Of a stretch of DNA of 64,000 nucleotides, positions 34,929 through 43,943 are shown in pieces (position 1 is the stretch's first letter; every line of letters starts with the position of its first letter). Under the pieces are notes generated by a model. It made no database searches and had not been told where the DNA came from. It saw only the letters and a list, made by a program, of their open reading frames with translations. The position numbers were made by a program, and so were the translations under genes. The stretch spans positions 186,001-250,000 of the forward strand of contig CAJUSA010000001.1 of the NCBI GenBank assembly GCA_910589015.1, given 5' to 3'. The DNA is from an uncultured Christensenellaceae bacterium. GTDB lineage: Bacteria; Bacillota; Clostridia; Christensenellales; Borkfalkiaceae.

Positions 34929-35114
34929 ATGGCTAAGAAGTCAATGATTAACAAACAGCAAAAGACGCCGAAGTTTTCGACGCGCGCCTACACCCGTTGC
35001 TCTATCTGCGGGCGTCCGCACGCCGTGCTCAGAAAGTACGGTATCTGCCGTATCTGTTTCAGAAACCTTGCGTATAAGGGACAGATTCCCGGCGTCAGAA
35101 AATCGAGCTGGTAA
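34929..35114 (+). CDS. rpsZ: 30S ribosomal protein S14 type Z (zinc-binding)
   Basis: A 61-residue uS14 of the zinc type, with CSICGRPH and CRICFRNLAYKG giving the CxxC...CxxC ribbon. The ATG at 34929 follows AAGGAGAAACG; length is exactly that of the family. Confidence 0.98.
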   Translation: MAKKSMINKQQKTPKFSTRAYTRCSICGRPHAVLRKYGICRICFRNLAYKGQIPGVRKSSW

Positions 35115-35124
35115 GGAGTAGAAG

Positions 35125-35514
35125 ATGACAGATCCCATTGCAGATATGCTCACAAGAATCAGAAACGCTATTACCGTGAAGAAGGAAGAAGTCGAGATCC
35201 CCGCATCGGCGATGAAAAGGGCGATCGCGCAGATCCTGCTTGACGAAGGTTTCGTAAAAGAAGTGAAAGAGGAGGGCGAGGGATACCTTGCGAAGATTGT
35301 CCTCACGTTGAAATACGTCGACGGAAAATCGGTTATCAACGGACTCAAACGCGTCTCCAAACCCGGTCTGCGCTCGTACAGCGGCGCAACCAACATGCCG
35401 AAAGTGCTCGGCGGATTCGGTACGGCTATCGTATCCACCAACAAGGGCATCATGACGGATAAACACGCCAAGGCGCAGAACGTCGGCGGCGAAGTGCTTT
35501 GTTTCGTGTGGTAA
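35125..35514 (+). CDS. rpsH: 30S ribosomal protein S8
   Basis: A 129-residue uS8 (TDPIADMLTRIRNA; GGFGTAIVSTNKGIMTDKHA). In enterobacteria S8 represses the spc operon. Confidence 0.98.
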   Translation: MTDPIADMLTRIRNAITVKKEEVEIPASAMKRAIAQILLDEGFVKEVKEEGEGYLAKIVLTLKYVDGKSVINGLKRVSKPGLRSYSGATNMPKVLGGFGTAIVSTNKGIMTDKHAKAQNVGGEVLCFVW

Positions 35515-35524
35515 GGAGGGAATT

Positions 35525-36073
35525 ATGTCAAGAATCGGTAAGAAAACGATTGCGATTCCCGCAGGCGTCACCGTTGAATTCAAAGACGGCGTCGTTACCG
35601 TAAAGGGAAGCAAAGGTACGCTCTCGCGCGAAGTAAAAGGCGCGATCGACATCAAGAACGAAGGCGGCGTGCTTTCCGTTCTCGCTCTGAACGACGAGAA
35701 GGAAACCAACGCGCTGCACGGGCTTTACCGCGCGCTCATTCACGGCATGGTCGTGGGTGTTTCGGAAGGTTACGTCAAGGCGCTCGAAGTGAAGGGCGTC
35801 GGCTGGAAGGTCGCGAAACAGGGCACCAAACTTGTGCTGAACGTCGGGTTTTCGCATCCCGTCGAGTTCAATCAGCCCGCGGGCATCACGCTTGAATGTC
35901 CCACACCCACCGATATCACCGTTTCGGGTATCGATAAGGTGCTTGTCGGTCAGGTCGCGGCGGACCTTCGTTCCATCCGCGTGCCCGAACCCTACCACGG
36001 CTACGGTATCCGCTATAAGGGCGAGCATATCGAGCACAAGGAAGGCAAGACCTCGGGTAAAGGCAAGAAGTAA
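35525..36073 (+). CDS. rplF: 50S ribosomal protein L6
   Basis: A 182-residue uL6 (SRIGKKTIAIPAGVTVEFKD; PEPYHGYGIRYKGE). Normal length, 10 bases after rpsH. Confidence 0.98.
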   Translation: MSRIGKKTIAIPAGVTVEFKDGVVTVKGSKGTLSREVKGAIDIKNEGGVLSVLALNDEKETNALHGLYRALIHGMVVGVSEGYVKALEVKGVGWKVAKQGTKLVLNVGFSHPVEFNQPAGITLECPTPTDITVSGIDKVLVGQVAADLRSIRVPEPYHGYGIRYKGEHIEHKEGKTSGKGKK

Positions 36074-36085
36074 AGGAGGGGTAAC

Positions 36086-36454
36086 ATGATTAAGAAGGAA
36101 GATAAAAATCAACTCAGACAGCGCCGTCACGCCCGTGTGCGCAAGAACGTATCGGGCACGGCAGAAACGCCCCGCCTCAACGTATACAGAAGTCTGAATC
36201 ATATCTACGTGCAGATCATCGACGACGTGAAGGGCGTGACGCTCGCATCGGCGTCGACGATGGAAAAGGGCGTCCGCGAACAGGTTGCGGGGAAGACCAA
36301 GACGGAGGCGGCAAAGCTCGTCGGCGTCAAGGCAGGCGAACGTGCGAAGGAAAAAGGTATCGAGGCAGTCGTGTTCGACCGCGGCGGATATCTTTATACG
36401 GGCCGCGTGAAAGCAGTGGCGGACGGCGCGCGCGAAGCCGGACTCAAATTCTAA
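36086..36454 (+). CDS. rplR: 50S ribosomal protein L18
   Basis: A 122-residue uL18 that binds 5S rRNA (RHARVRKNVSGTAETPRLNV; EAVVFDRGGYLYTGRVKAVA). Confidence 0.98.
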   Translation: MIKKEDKNQLRQRRHARVRKNVSGTAETPRLNVYRSLNHIYVQIIDDVKGVTLASASTMEKGVREQVAGKTKTEAAKLVGVKAGERAKEKGIEAVVFDRGGYLYTGRVKAVADGAREAGLKF

Positions 36455-36466
36455 GGAGCAAAGGTT

Positions 36467-36985
36467 ATGGCAAGAGACAACAGACCCCAGAGACGGCAGG
36501 AAGAGAACGACGGGCTTATCAAAAAGACGATTGAGATCAACCGCGTCAGCAAGACGGTAAAGGGCGGCAAGAACATGCGTTTCGCCGCGCTCGTCGTCGT
36601 CGGCGACGGCAACGGCAAGGTCGGTTACGGTCAGGGCAAATCCAAGGAAGTTCCCGAGGCAATCGAAAAAGCGACGCAGGCCGCGAAGAAAAATATGATT
36701 TCCGTTCCCATTGTGGAAAGCACCATTCCCCACGAAGTGCTCGGTAAATTCGGCAAGGGCGCCGTGCTTATGCTGCCCGCTGCCGCTGGTACGGGCGTTA
36801 TTGCGGGCGGTCCCGTTCGCGCCGTGATGGAAGCTGCGGGCGTGAAGAACATCAGAACGAAATCGCACGGCACGCAGAATCCCGGCAACTGCATCAAAGC
36901 GACGATCGTAGGACTTTCGCAGCTGAGAACGGTGGAAGAGATCGCCGCGTTGCGCGGAAAGAGCGTCGAAGAGATCGTCGGTTAA
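36467..36985 (+). CDS. rpsE: 30S ribosomal protein S5
   Basis: A 172-residue uS5 (KTIEINRVSKTVKGGKNMRF; VVGDGNGKVGYGQGKSKEVP), important for decoding accuracy. Normal length. Confidence 0.98.
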   Translation: MARDNRPQRRQEENDGLIKKTIEINRVSKTVKGGKNMRFAALVVVGDGNGKVGYGQGKSKEVPEAIEKATQAAKKNMISVPIVESTIPHEVLGKFGKGAVLMLPAAAGTGVIAGGPVRAVMEAAGVKNIRTKSHGTQNPGNCIKATIVGLSQLRTVEEIAALRGKSVEEIVG

Positions 36986-36997
36986 GAGGAGGATACT

Positions 36998-37171
36998 ATG
37001 ATTAAAGTTACGCTTGTAAAAAGCACGATCGGGGAAGTGGAGTCGGTGAAGGCGACGGTTGCTTCGCTCGGACTCAAAAAAATCCGTTCGTCGAAAACTT
37101 TTGAAGATTCTCCCGCCCTGCAAGGCAAACTCAAAAAAGTTGCTCACCTTGTTAAGGCTGAGAACGTATAA
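36998..37171 (+). CDS. rpmD: 50S ribosomal protein L30
   Basis: A 57-residue uL30 starting MIKVTLVKSTIGEVESVKAT. AGAGGAGG precedes the ATG by 5-6 bases, and rplO begins 10 bases after the stop. Its place between rpsE and rplO confirms it. Confidence 0.96.
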   Translation: MIKVTLVKSTIGEVESVKATVASLGLKKIRSSKTFEDSPALQGKLKKVAHLVKAENV

Positions 37172-37181
37172 AGGAGTCATC

Positions 37182-37631
37182 ATGAGAATCGATACTTTAT
37201 CTCCCGCAGAGGGAGCAAGAACTTCCGCGAAACGCCTCGGCCGCGGCATCGGGTCGGGTTTGGGCAAGACGAGCGGCAAGGGACATAAAGGACAGTGGGC
37301 GCGTTCGGGCGGCGGTGTAAGACCGGGCTTCGAAGGCGGTCAGATGCCCCTCGCGCGCAGAATTCCCAAGCGCGGTTTCAACAACAGATTCAAGAAGGTT
37401 TACCTCATCGTCAACCTTTCCGATCTTGCAGACGTACCCGAAGGAACAGTGGTCGATTACGGCTTCGTTGTTTCCAACGGTCTTGCAAAAATGGTGAAGA
37501 ACAACGTCGGGCTTAAAGTTCTCGGCGACGGCGAACTCAAAACCAAGCTCACCGTGAAAGCCGCGAAATTCTCGCAGACCGCGAAAGACGCGATTGAAAA
37601 AGCGGGCGGCACGGCGGAAACGGTTGAATAA
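37182..37631 (+). CDS. rplO: 50S ribosomal protein L15
   Basis: A 149-residue uL15. The ATG at 37182 follows AAGGAG and gives the normal MRIDTLSPAEGARTSAKRLG, then Gly-rich GKGHKGQWARSGGGVRPGFE. Confidence 0.98.
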   Translation: MRIDTLSPAEGARTSAKRLGRGIGSGLGKTSGKGHKGQWARSGGGVRPGFEGGQMPLARRIPKRGFNNRFKKVYLIVNLSDLADVPEGTVVDYGFVVSNGLAKMVKNNVGLKVLGDGELKTKLTVKAAKFSQTAKDAIEKAGGTAETVE

Positions 37632-37672
37632 GTCGACGCGCAACTTCTCGGGCGCAGGTAAGGAGTGAAAGC

Positions 37673-38995
37673 ATGTTAGAAACATTGAAGAACGCCTTTC
37701 GGAATAAAGAGATCAGGAAGAAGATTTTAATGACCCTTCTTCTTCTTTTGGTATTCCGGCTCGGCTGTTATATTCCCGTTCCGGGGCTTGCCCGTCAGCA
37801 GTTTGAAACGGCGATCAACGGAAACGACTTCCTTCAACTCATGAGCGGCATCACGGGCAGCGCGCTCGCGAACGGCACGCTCTTTGCACTCGGTATCGGG
37901 CCGTACATCAACGCCTCGATTATCGTGCAGCTGTTAACGGTGGGTATTCCCGCGCTCGAACGCCTTTCCAAACAGGGCGAAGAAGGAAGAAAAAGAATTT
38001 CCAACATTACGCGAATCATAACGATCATTCTTGCCATCGTGCAATCGGTCGGCATTATCGTTTTATTCGGCAATCAGCAGGGCGCGATCCGCACGCCGCT
38101 CTTCGGTTCCAACCAGATCGGGGAAACGGGCGCGCTGTGGGTAGCGGGCATCTATATGACGATCGTCTACACGGCGGGTTCGTGCATCGTGATGTGGCTG
38201 GGCGAACGGATCACCGACTACGGCGTGGGTAACGGCATTTCGCTCATCATCTTCGTCGGTATTATTTCGACGGGCGGCATGACGATCCTGCTCAAGCTCA
38301 TCGAATCGACTTCTGCGACGATCGGCAAAAACCTTCTCGAGATCCTCGGGTTCGTCGTCATTGCCGTCGTGCTGTTCTTCCTCATCGTATTCGTCGATCT
38401 GGCGGAACGCAAGATACCCGTGCAATACGCCAAACAGGTACGCGGAACAAAGATGTACGGCGGTCAGTCGTCCGTGATTCCCATGAAGATAACGGGCAGC
38501 GGCGTTATGCCTTTGATCTTTGCCTTCGCGATCATTTCGTTCCCTTCCATGATCATGAGCCTTGTGCCGGCATGGAGCGGCGCGAACGAATGGTGGTCGC
38601 AGCACTTTGCAAGCGGCAGCGTGTGGTATGTGCTTGTGCTTGCCGTGCTCATCTTCGTGTTTGCCTTCTTCTATTCGCAGATCCAGTTCAATCCCGAGGA
38701 AGTGAGCAAATCCATTCAGCAGAACGGCGGTTTCATTCAGGGTATCCGTCCCGGCAAACCGACGGCGCTCTACCTCAAAAAGATCAACAACCGCATTACG
38801 CTGTTCGGCGCGATCTTCTTGACGCTTGTGGCGTTTATCCCTTCGTTCGTCTTCTCGCTTGCGCTTCCCAACAGCGGACTGATCAACGTGTTCTCGACGA
38901 CGGGACTTCTCATCGTCGTATCGGTTGCGCTCGAATTCGATAAGCAGTTGCAATCGCAGATCATGATGAAGAACTACAAAGGGTTCTTGAAATAA
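37673..38995 (+). CDS. secY: Preprotein translocase subunit SecY
   Basis: A 440-residue channel subunit of the Sec translocon with ten membrane helices. The N-terminus and first helix are normal (FRNKEIRKKILMTLLLLLVF), the plug region IPVPGL follows, and the cytoplasmic loops carry GNGISLIIF and the Arg-rich PVQYAKQVRG. It receives the chains delivered by Ffh, FtsY and the SRP RNA, all in this window. Confidence 0.97.
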   Translation: MLETLKNAFRNKEIRKKILMTLLLLLVFRLGCYIPVPGLARQQFETAINGNDFLQLMSGITGSALANGTLFALGIGPYINASIIVQLLTVGIPALERLSKQGEEGRKRISNITRIITIILAIVQSVGIIVLFGNQQGAIRTPLFGSNQIGETGALWVAGIYMTIVYTAGSCIVMWLGERITDYGVGNGISLIIFVGIISTGGMTILLKLIESTSATIGKNLLEILGFVVIAVVLFFLIVFVDLAERKIPVQYAKQVRGTKMYGGQSSVIPMKITGSGVMPLIFAFAIISFPSMIMSLVPAWSGANEWWSQHFASGSVWYVLVLAVLIFVFAFFYSQIQFNPEEVSKSIQQNGGFIQGIRPGKPTALYLKKINNRITLFGAIFLTLVAFIPSFVFSLALPNSGLINVFSTTGLLIVVSVALEFDKQLQSQIMMKNYKGFLK

Positions 38996-39011
38996 GGCGG
39001 AGGACAGGGCA

Positions 39012-39644
39012 ATGAATCTGATTTTACTCGGCGCGCCCGGCGCAGGCAAGGGCACGCAAGCGACCAAAATCGCAGACCGTTACGGGCTTGTGCACATTTC
39101 GACGGGCGATATCTTCCGCGCGAATATCAAAAACGGCACCAAGATCGGTTTGCTCGCAAAAAGCTATATCGACAAAGGCGAACTCGTTCCCGACGAGGTA
39201 ACGTGCGAAATCGTCAAAGACCGCCTTACTTGGGAAGATTGCAAAAAGGGTTATCTGCTCGACGGATTCCCCCGCAATACCTTTCAGGCAGACTATCTCG
39301 ACAAATGCGCGAAGATCGACGCGGTCGTCAACATCAACATCGATTTCTCTCTTCTTATGGACCGTCTGTGCGGCAGACGCGTCTGCAAGGAATGCGGCGA
39401 AAGCTATCACGTTTCCACGCTCGGCGGGAAAACCGATTGCGCGCGTTGCGGCGGCGAGCTGTATCAGCGCAAAGACGATAATCCCGAAACGGTGAAAAGC
39501 CGTCTTGACGTGTACGAAGCGCAGACCGCGCCGCTCATCGATTACTATACGAAGAAGGGTTTGATCCTCAACTTCACGGGCACGGAAGCGCCTGCCGAAG
39601 TCCTGTTCGAAGAGATCAAAGCAAAACTCGACGAATTGAAATAA
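39012..39644 (+). CDS. adk: Adenylate kinase
   Basis: A 210-residue kinase interconverting ATP, ADP and AMP. GAPGAGKGTQA is the P-loop, DGFPRN the AMP-site motif. The LID has a zinc site of the four-Cys type: CKECGESYHV and CARCGGELYQR, typical of Gram-positives. One-base overlap with map. Confidence 0.97.
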   Translation: MNLILLGAPGAGKGTQATKIADRYGLVHISTGDIFRANIKNGTKIGLLAKSYIDKGELVPDEVTCEIVKDRLTWEDCKKGYLLDGFPRNTFQADYLDKCAKIDAVVNINIDFSLLMDRLCGRRVCKECGESYHVSTLGGKTDCARCGGELYQRKDDNPETVKSRLDVYEAQTAPLIDYYTKKGLILNFTGTEAPAEVLFEEIKAKLDELK

Positions 39645-40390
39645 TGGATATCATCGTCAAAACCGAAGAAGAGCTTGCTCTCATGCGCGAACCCAACGCG
39701 ATCGTTCGCGATTGTTTGAAATTCGTCGGGGAACGCATCGCAGCGGGCATGACGACGAAGGAAGTCGACGCGCTCGTCTACGATTTCATCAAAGCGAGCG
39801 GCGCGGAACCTTCCTGTCTTGGGTATTGCGGTTATCCCGCATCGGCTTGCATTTCCGTCAACGAAGTAGTCGTGCACGGCATTCCGGACGATCGGGTCAT
39901 CCGCGAAGGCGATATTGTCAGCGTCGATCTGTGCGCCTATAAAAACGGCTTTCACGGCGACGGGTGCAGAACCTTCTGCATCGGGCAGGTTTCCGACGAA
40001 CGGCGCAAGCTCGTTCGCGTTACCGAAGAGTGTTTCTTCAAGGGGATCGAGGGGCTGAAAGCGGGCACGCCGCTCTACGATATCGGTTATAGGGTGCAGC
40101 AGCACGCCGAGAGCAACGGTTTTTCGGTCATCCGCGCCTATACGGGGCACGGGATCGGGCGCGATATGCACGAAGATCCTTCCGTCCCCAACTTCGGAAG
40201 AAAGGGCACTGGGGTACGCCTTCCCGAAAACTGCGTGATCTGCGTCGAACCCATGATCGCGGCGGGCAAGTGGAAGGTGCGCATTCTCGACGACGGCTGG
40301 ACGGCGATAACGTGCGACGGCAAGAGCGCGGCGCATTACGAAAATACGTTCATCGTCCGCAAGGACGGCGTGGAAATTCTGACGCTGTAA
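39644..40390 (+). CDS. map: Methionine aminopeptidase, type I
   Basis: A 248-residue enzyme that removes the initiator Met. Metal ligands are seen at DLCAYKNGFHGD (two Asp), TGHGIGRDMHEDP (His), and the Glu residues of CVEPMI and HYENTF. It lacks an N-terminal zinc finger. Start overlaps the adk stop. Confidence 0.97.
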   Translation: MDIIVKTEEELALMREPNAIVRDCLKFVGERIAAGMTTKEVDALVYDFIKASGAEPSCLGYCGYPASACISVNEVVVHGIPDDRVIREGDIVSVDLCAYKNGFHGDGCRTFCIGQVSDERRKLVRVTEECFFKGIEGLKAGTPLYDIGYRVQQHAESNGFSVIRAYTGHGIGRDMHEDPSVPNFGRKGTGVRLPENCVICVEPMIAAGKWKVRILDDGWTAITCDGKSAAHYENTFIVRKDGVEILTL

Positions 40391-40418
40391 ACAGGATATA
40401 GATAATAAGGAGAGTTCC

Positions 40419-40640
40419 ATGTCGAAAGACGACGTGATCGAAACGGAAGGCAAAGTCATCGAAGCGCTTCCAAACACAACGTTCAAAGTGCGGCTCAATA
40501 ACGGCCACGTTATTACGGCGTACATCTCGGGCAAACTGAGAATGAATTACATCAGAATCATCGAGGGCGATTCGGTGAAACTCGAAATGAGCCCTTACGA
40601 TCTGACCAAGGGCAGAATTACCTGGCGCAGCAAGAGCTGA
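40419..40640 (+). CDS. infA: Translation initiation factor IF-1
   Basis: A 73-residue S1-like OB protein that blocks the A site during initiation (KDDVIETEGKVIEALPNTTF; GDSVKLEMSPYDLTKGRITW). Start after AAGGAG. Confidence 0.98.
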   Translation: MSKDDVIETEGKVIEALPNTTFKVRLNNGHVITAYISGKLRMNYIRIIEGDSVKLEMSPYDLTKGRITWRSKS

Positions 40641-40680
40641 GTTCTGCAAAAAATACTACTTATAACGAGGTAACAAGATT

Positions 40681-40797
40681 ATGAAAGTGCGTCCTTCTGT
40701 AAAACCGATGTGCGATAAGTGCAAGGTTATCAAAAGAAACGGAAAAGTTATGGTTATTTGCTCGAAAGATAAAAGCCATAAGCAAAGACAGGGTTAA
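40681..40797 (+). CDS. rpmJ: 50S ribosomal protein L36
   Basis: A 38-residue bL36 with the zinc ligands Cys11, Cys14, Cys27 and His33 (MKVRPSVKPMCDKCK; VICSKDKSHKQRQG). Last gene of the spc part; ribosome site AACGAGG is modest. Confidence 0.97.
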   Translation: MKVRPSVKPMCDKCKVIKRNGKVMVICSKDKSHKQRQG

Positions 40798-40803
40798 AAT
40801 CAG

Positions 40804-40832
40804 TTGACAGGAATTCAAAAGCGTGATACAAT
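40804..40832 (+). promoter_or_regulatory. Promoter of the alpha operon (rpsM-rpsK-rpsD-rpoA-rplQ)
   Basis: TTGACA (40804-40809), 17 bases, TACAAT (40827-40832), starting 7 bases after the rpmJ stop. Confidence 0.8.
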
Positions 40833-40838
40833 AATATT

Positions 40839-41045
40839 CACGGCTTTGGAAATTTTTTCCAAAAAAGCGTAAATAAAAGTCGATATTCCGCACAATCGGG
40901 GGCGGAATTCGGCTTGCTTTGCGCTCTTTTGCATAAATGCGAAAATAATCTGTCTGAAAATGCGTATTTTCCACTACGCTTTTTCGGAACGGAACGTATA
41001 TATACAAAAAAATTTATTTCACGAAACACGGAGGTTTCAACAAGA
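40839..41045 (+). promoter_or_regulatory. Structured leader of the alpha operon
   Basis: About 205 bases of leader without a gene. It has hairpins TTTGGAAA (40845-40852)/TTTCCAAA (40856-40863) and ATTCCGC (40885-40891)/GCGGAAT (40902-40908), and TTTTGCAT/ATGCGAAAA near 40927. An S4-controlled leader is known in this place in other bacteria; that S4 binds here is an inference. Confidence 0.45.
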
Positions 41046-41414
41046 ATGGCACGTATTGCCGGTGTAGATTTACCGAGAGAAAAACGGGTCGAAATCGGTC
41101 TCACGTATATTTACGGGATCGGTCTTGCCACGTCGAAAAAGATTCTTGCCGAAACGGGCATCAATCCCGACACGCGCGTGAAGGATCTCGATGAGAACGA
41201 CGTCTCGAAACTGAGAGAGTATATCGACCATCACTATCAGGTTGAAGGCGAATTGAGAAGCGCCGTCAGCCTCAATATCAAGCGTTTAATGGAAATCGGA
41301 TGCTATCGCGGCGTCCGTCACAGAAAGGGTCTGCCCGTTCGCGGACAGAGCACCAAGCGCAACGCAAGAACGAGAAAAGGTCCCCGCCGCACGGTGGCGA
41401 ACAAGAAGAAGTAA
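41046..41414 (+). CDS. rpsM: 30S ribosomal protein S13
   Basis: A 122-residue uS13 (ARIAGVDLPREKRVEIGLTY; RGLPVRGQ-like GLPVRGQSTKRNARTRKGP). The ATG at 41046 follows GGAGG; the frame is open upstream inside the leader by chance. Confidence 0.98.
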   Translation: MARIAGVDLPREKRVEIGLTYIYGIGLATSKKILAETGINPDTRVKDLDENDVSKLREYIDHHYQVEGELRSAVSLNIKRLMEIGCYRGVRHRKGLPVRGQSTKRNARTRKGPRRTVANKKK

Positions 41415-41425
41415 GGAGATAGGTT

Positions 41426-41821
41426 ATGGCAGAGAAGAAAAAGTCTGTTTCGCGTAAGCGGAAAGAGCTCAAAAAGATAGACAGAGGACAAGTCCACATT
41501 CAGTCTACCTTCAACAATACCTTAGTTACCGTCACCGATCTGAACGGCAACGTTATCTCCTGGTCGAGCGCAGGCTCGCTCAACTTCAAGGGATCGCGCA
41601 AAGGCACGCCGTTTGCGGCGCAGATGGCTGCGGAAACGGCGCTCAAAGCGGCGAAAGAACACGGACTTCGCTACGTCGAAGTTTATGTGAAGGGCCCCGG
41701 CGCGGGCAGAGAATCCGCAATTCGCGCGATCGGCAACTGCGAAATGGAAGTGACGCTCATTTCCGACGTGTCGCCCATTCCCCACAACGGTTGCCGCCCT
41801 CCCAAGCGCAGAAGAGTTTAA
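41426..41821 (+). CDS. rpsK: 30S ribosomal protein S11
   Basis: A 131-residue uS11 (HIQSTFNNTLVTVTDLNGNV; VSPIPHNGCRPPKRRRV at the end). Normal length. Confidence 0.98.
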   Translation: MAEKKKSVSRKRKELKKIDRGQVHIQSTFNNTLVTVTDLNGNVISWSSAGSLNFKGSRKGTPFAAQMAAETALKAAKEHGLRYVEVYVKGPGAGRESAIRAIGNCEMEVTLISDVSPIPHNGCRPPKRRRV

Positions 41822-41836
41822 TCAAGGAGCGAACAA

Positions 41837-42427
41837 ATGGCTATCAATAAATATCATAAATTGAAGAGATGCAGATTTTTGGAACTTGACCCCGCCGTGA
41901 TCGGTTGCAACAAAAAGTCGATCAGAACGTCGGGCAGAAAGGGCAGAAAAATCAGCGAATACGGCATTCAGCTCCGCGAAAAGCAGAGAGCAAAGTTTAT
42001 CTACTGCGTTTCGGAAAAGCAGTTCCACCATTATTATGAAATCGCCGACAGAATGAAGGGCATCACGGGTGAAAATATGCTTTCGTTGCTCGAACGCCGT
42101 CTTGACAACGTCATTTACAGAATGGGCGTTGCGGCGACGCGTTTGCAGGCACGTCAGCTTGTTTCGCACGCGCACTTCACCGTCAACGGCAGAAAGGTGG
42201 ATGTACCTTCCTATATCGTAAAAGCGGGCGACGTCATCGCGGTGAGAGAAAACAAGAAAAAGAACAAGTATTTTGAACAGATTAAGACGATGAAGGTCGT
42301 AAACATGCCGAAATGGTTGGAATTCGACCCCGAGAGTTTGGAAGGCAAAGTGCTTGCGCTTCCTGCCCGTGAGGACATCGACACGCAGATCGAAGAGCAC
42401 ATGATCGTCGAATTGTACTCCAAGTAA
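41837..42427 (+). CDS. rpsD: 30S ribosomal protein S4
   Basis: A 196-residue uS4 with an S4 RNA-binding domain (RLDNVIYRMGVAATRLQARQ; HFTVNGRKVDVPSYIVKAGD). The N-terminal zinc knuckle of the four-Cys form is not present. Candidate autoregulator of the operon. Confidence 0.97.
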   Translation: MAINKYHKLKRCRFLELDPAVIGCNKKSIRTSGRKGRKISEYGIQLREKQRAKFIYCVSEKQFHHYYEIADRMKGITGENMLSLLERRLDNVIYRMGVAATRLQARQLVSHAHFTVNGRKVDVPSYIVKAGDVIAVRENKKKNKYFEQIKTMKVVNMPKWLEFDPESLEGKVLALPAREDIDTQIEEHMIVELYSK

Positions 42428-42448
42428 TAAATTTTAGGAGGTAGTTTT

Positions 42449-43399
42449 ATGATCGAAATCAGTAAAGCCCAAATCGACGTTGTGGAAAACGAAGCGAAGG
42501 ATTATGCGAAGATTGTTGTCGAACCGCTCGAAAAGGGTTTCGGTCTTACCATCGGAAACTGTCTGAGAAGAATGTTGCTTTCCGCACTCCCCGGAGCCGC
42601 GGTGCAGGGCATTAAATTCCCCGACGGAAAGGTAAAACACGAGTTCTCTGCGATCGAAGGCGTGAAAGAAGACGTCACGGAGATCATTCTTAACTTAAAA
42701 CTGCTCGCGATCAAAACGAGCGTGACGGATAAGGACTATACCAAGACGCTGCGGCTTACGAAGGAAGGCCCCGCCATCATCACGGCGGCGGATATTTCGC
42801 AGGATGCGGAAATCGAAATCATCAATGCCGACCAATATATCTGCACGGTAGACAAGGGCGGCGTGATCGATATGGAAATTACGATCGGGCGCGGCAGAGG
42901 TTACAGAGCGGCGAAAGATAACAAGCAGCCTGTGATCGATTACATTCCCATCGATTCCATTTATACGCCTGTTAAAAAAGTCAATTATAACGTCGAGCCT
43001 GCCCGCGTCGGTCAGGATATCGACTACGACAAGCTGACGCTCGAAGTCTGGACGGACGGAACGTTCTCGGGCAGAGACATCGTTTCGCTTGCCGCGAAGA
43101 TCATGCAGGATCAGATTTGCCTGTTCGTCGAGCTTTCCGAGTGGGGCAAGACGAACACGGTCGTCGAACCCGAAGGCTCGAAACAACAGCAGATCCTTTC
43201 CATGAAGATCGAAGAAATGGATTTCTCGGTGCGTTCTTACAACTGTTTGAAGAGAGCCAATATCCACACGGTGGAAGATCTGTGCAACAAGACCGAGGAC
43301 GAGATGCTCAAAGTCCGCAATCTCGGCAAAAAATCCCTCGATGAAGTCATGCAAAAGCTGGAAGCGTTCGGACTTACGCTCGCAAAAAAGGAGGATTAA
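42449..43399 (+). CDS. rpoA: RNA polymerase alpha subunit
   Basis: A 316-residue alpha subunit. The N-terminal dimer domain has EPLEKGFGLTIGNCLRRMLL, and the C-terminal domain that contacts UP elements and activators has LKRANIHTVEDLCNKTEDEM and VRNLGKKSLDEV. Confidence 0.98.
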   Translation: MIEISKAQIDVVENEAKDYAKIVVEPLEKGFGLTIGNCLRRMLLSALPGAAVQGIKFPDGKVKHEFSAIEGVKEDVTEIILNLKLLAIKTSVTDKDYTKTLRLTKEGPAIITAADISQDAEIEIINADQYICTVDKGGVIDMEITIGRGRGYRAAKDNKQPVIDYIPIDSIYTPVKKVNYNVEPARVGQDIDYDKLTLEVWTDGTFSGRDIVSLAAKIMQDQICLFVELSEWGKTNTVVEPEGSKQQQILSMKIEEMDFSVRSYNCLKRANIHTVEDLCNKTEDEMLKVRNLGKKSLDEVMQKLEAFGLTLAKKED

Positions 43400-43402
43400 C
43401 CC

Positions 43403-43909
43403 ATGCCCGGGAAATTAGGTAGAACAACTGAGCAGAGAATGGCGATTTTGAGAAATCAGGCGTCGCAGCTCATTTGGTACGGAAAAATCGAAACGACGGC
43501 AGCCCGCGCGAAAGAACTGCGCAGCTACGTCGAAAAACTCATTACGAAGGCTGTGAACACTTACGACGACGTTGTGGAAACCGAGATCGTTTCCAAAGAC
43601 AAGAAGGGTAAGGAAATCACGACCAAGACGTATAAAGACGGACCCAAAAAACTTGCAGCGCGCCGCGCCGTTATGGCGAAGACGTACGACTTACAGGAAA
43701 TCAAGGCGTTCGACGAAAAGAAGAAGGATTTCAAAGCGCGCACGAAGGACGTGCAGCATCCGCTGATGGATAAGCTTTTCAACGAGCTTGCGCCCAAATA
43801 CGCGCAGCGCAAAGAAGAGTTGGGTCAGGGCGGCGGTTACACGAGAATTTATTATCTCGGTCAGCGCCGCGGCGATGCAGCAGAAAAAGCCATCATCGAA
43901 TTGGTTTAA
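43403..43909 (+). CDS. rplQ: 50S ribosomal protein L17 with internal insertion
   Basis: A 168-residue bL17, about 50 residues longer than the family norm. The N-terminal GKLGRTTEQRMAILRNQASQ and C-terminal GGGYTRIYYLGQRRGDAAEK are standard. The extra residues form two charged stretches, at about 55-80 (VSKDKKGKEITTKTYKDG) and 90-115 (ALQEIKAFDEKKKD-like). It ends the ribosomal cluster. Confidence 0.96.
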   Translation: MPGKLGRTTEQRMAILRNQASQLIWYGKIETTAARAKELRSYVEKLITKAVNTYDDVVETEIVSKDKKGKEITTKTYKDGPKKLAARRAVMAKTYDLQEIKAFDEKKKDFKARTKDVQHPLMDKLFNELAPKYAQRKEELGQGGGYTRIYYLGQRRGDAAEKAIIELV

Positions 43910-43915
43910 TTGCTT

Positions 43916-43943
43916 AAAAACACGGCAAACGCCGTGTTTTTTT
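43916..43943 (+). terminator. Terminator of the ribosomal cluster
   Basis: AAAAA, CACGGC, loop AAAC, GCCGTG, TTTTTTT, directly after rplQ. Confidence 0.9.

Noticed and set aside
35528..37279. Long open frame antisense to rplF-rplO
   Set aside because: It runs across several real ribosomal genes and is a composition artefact.
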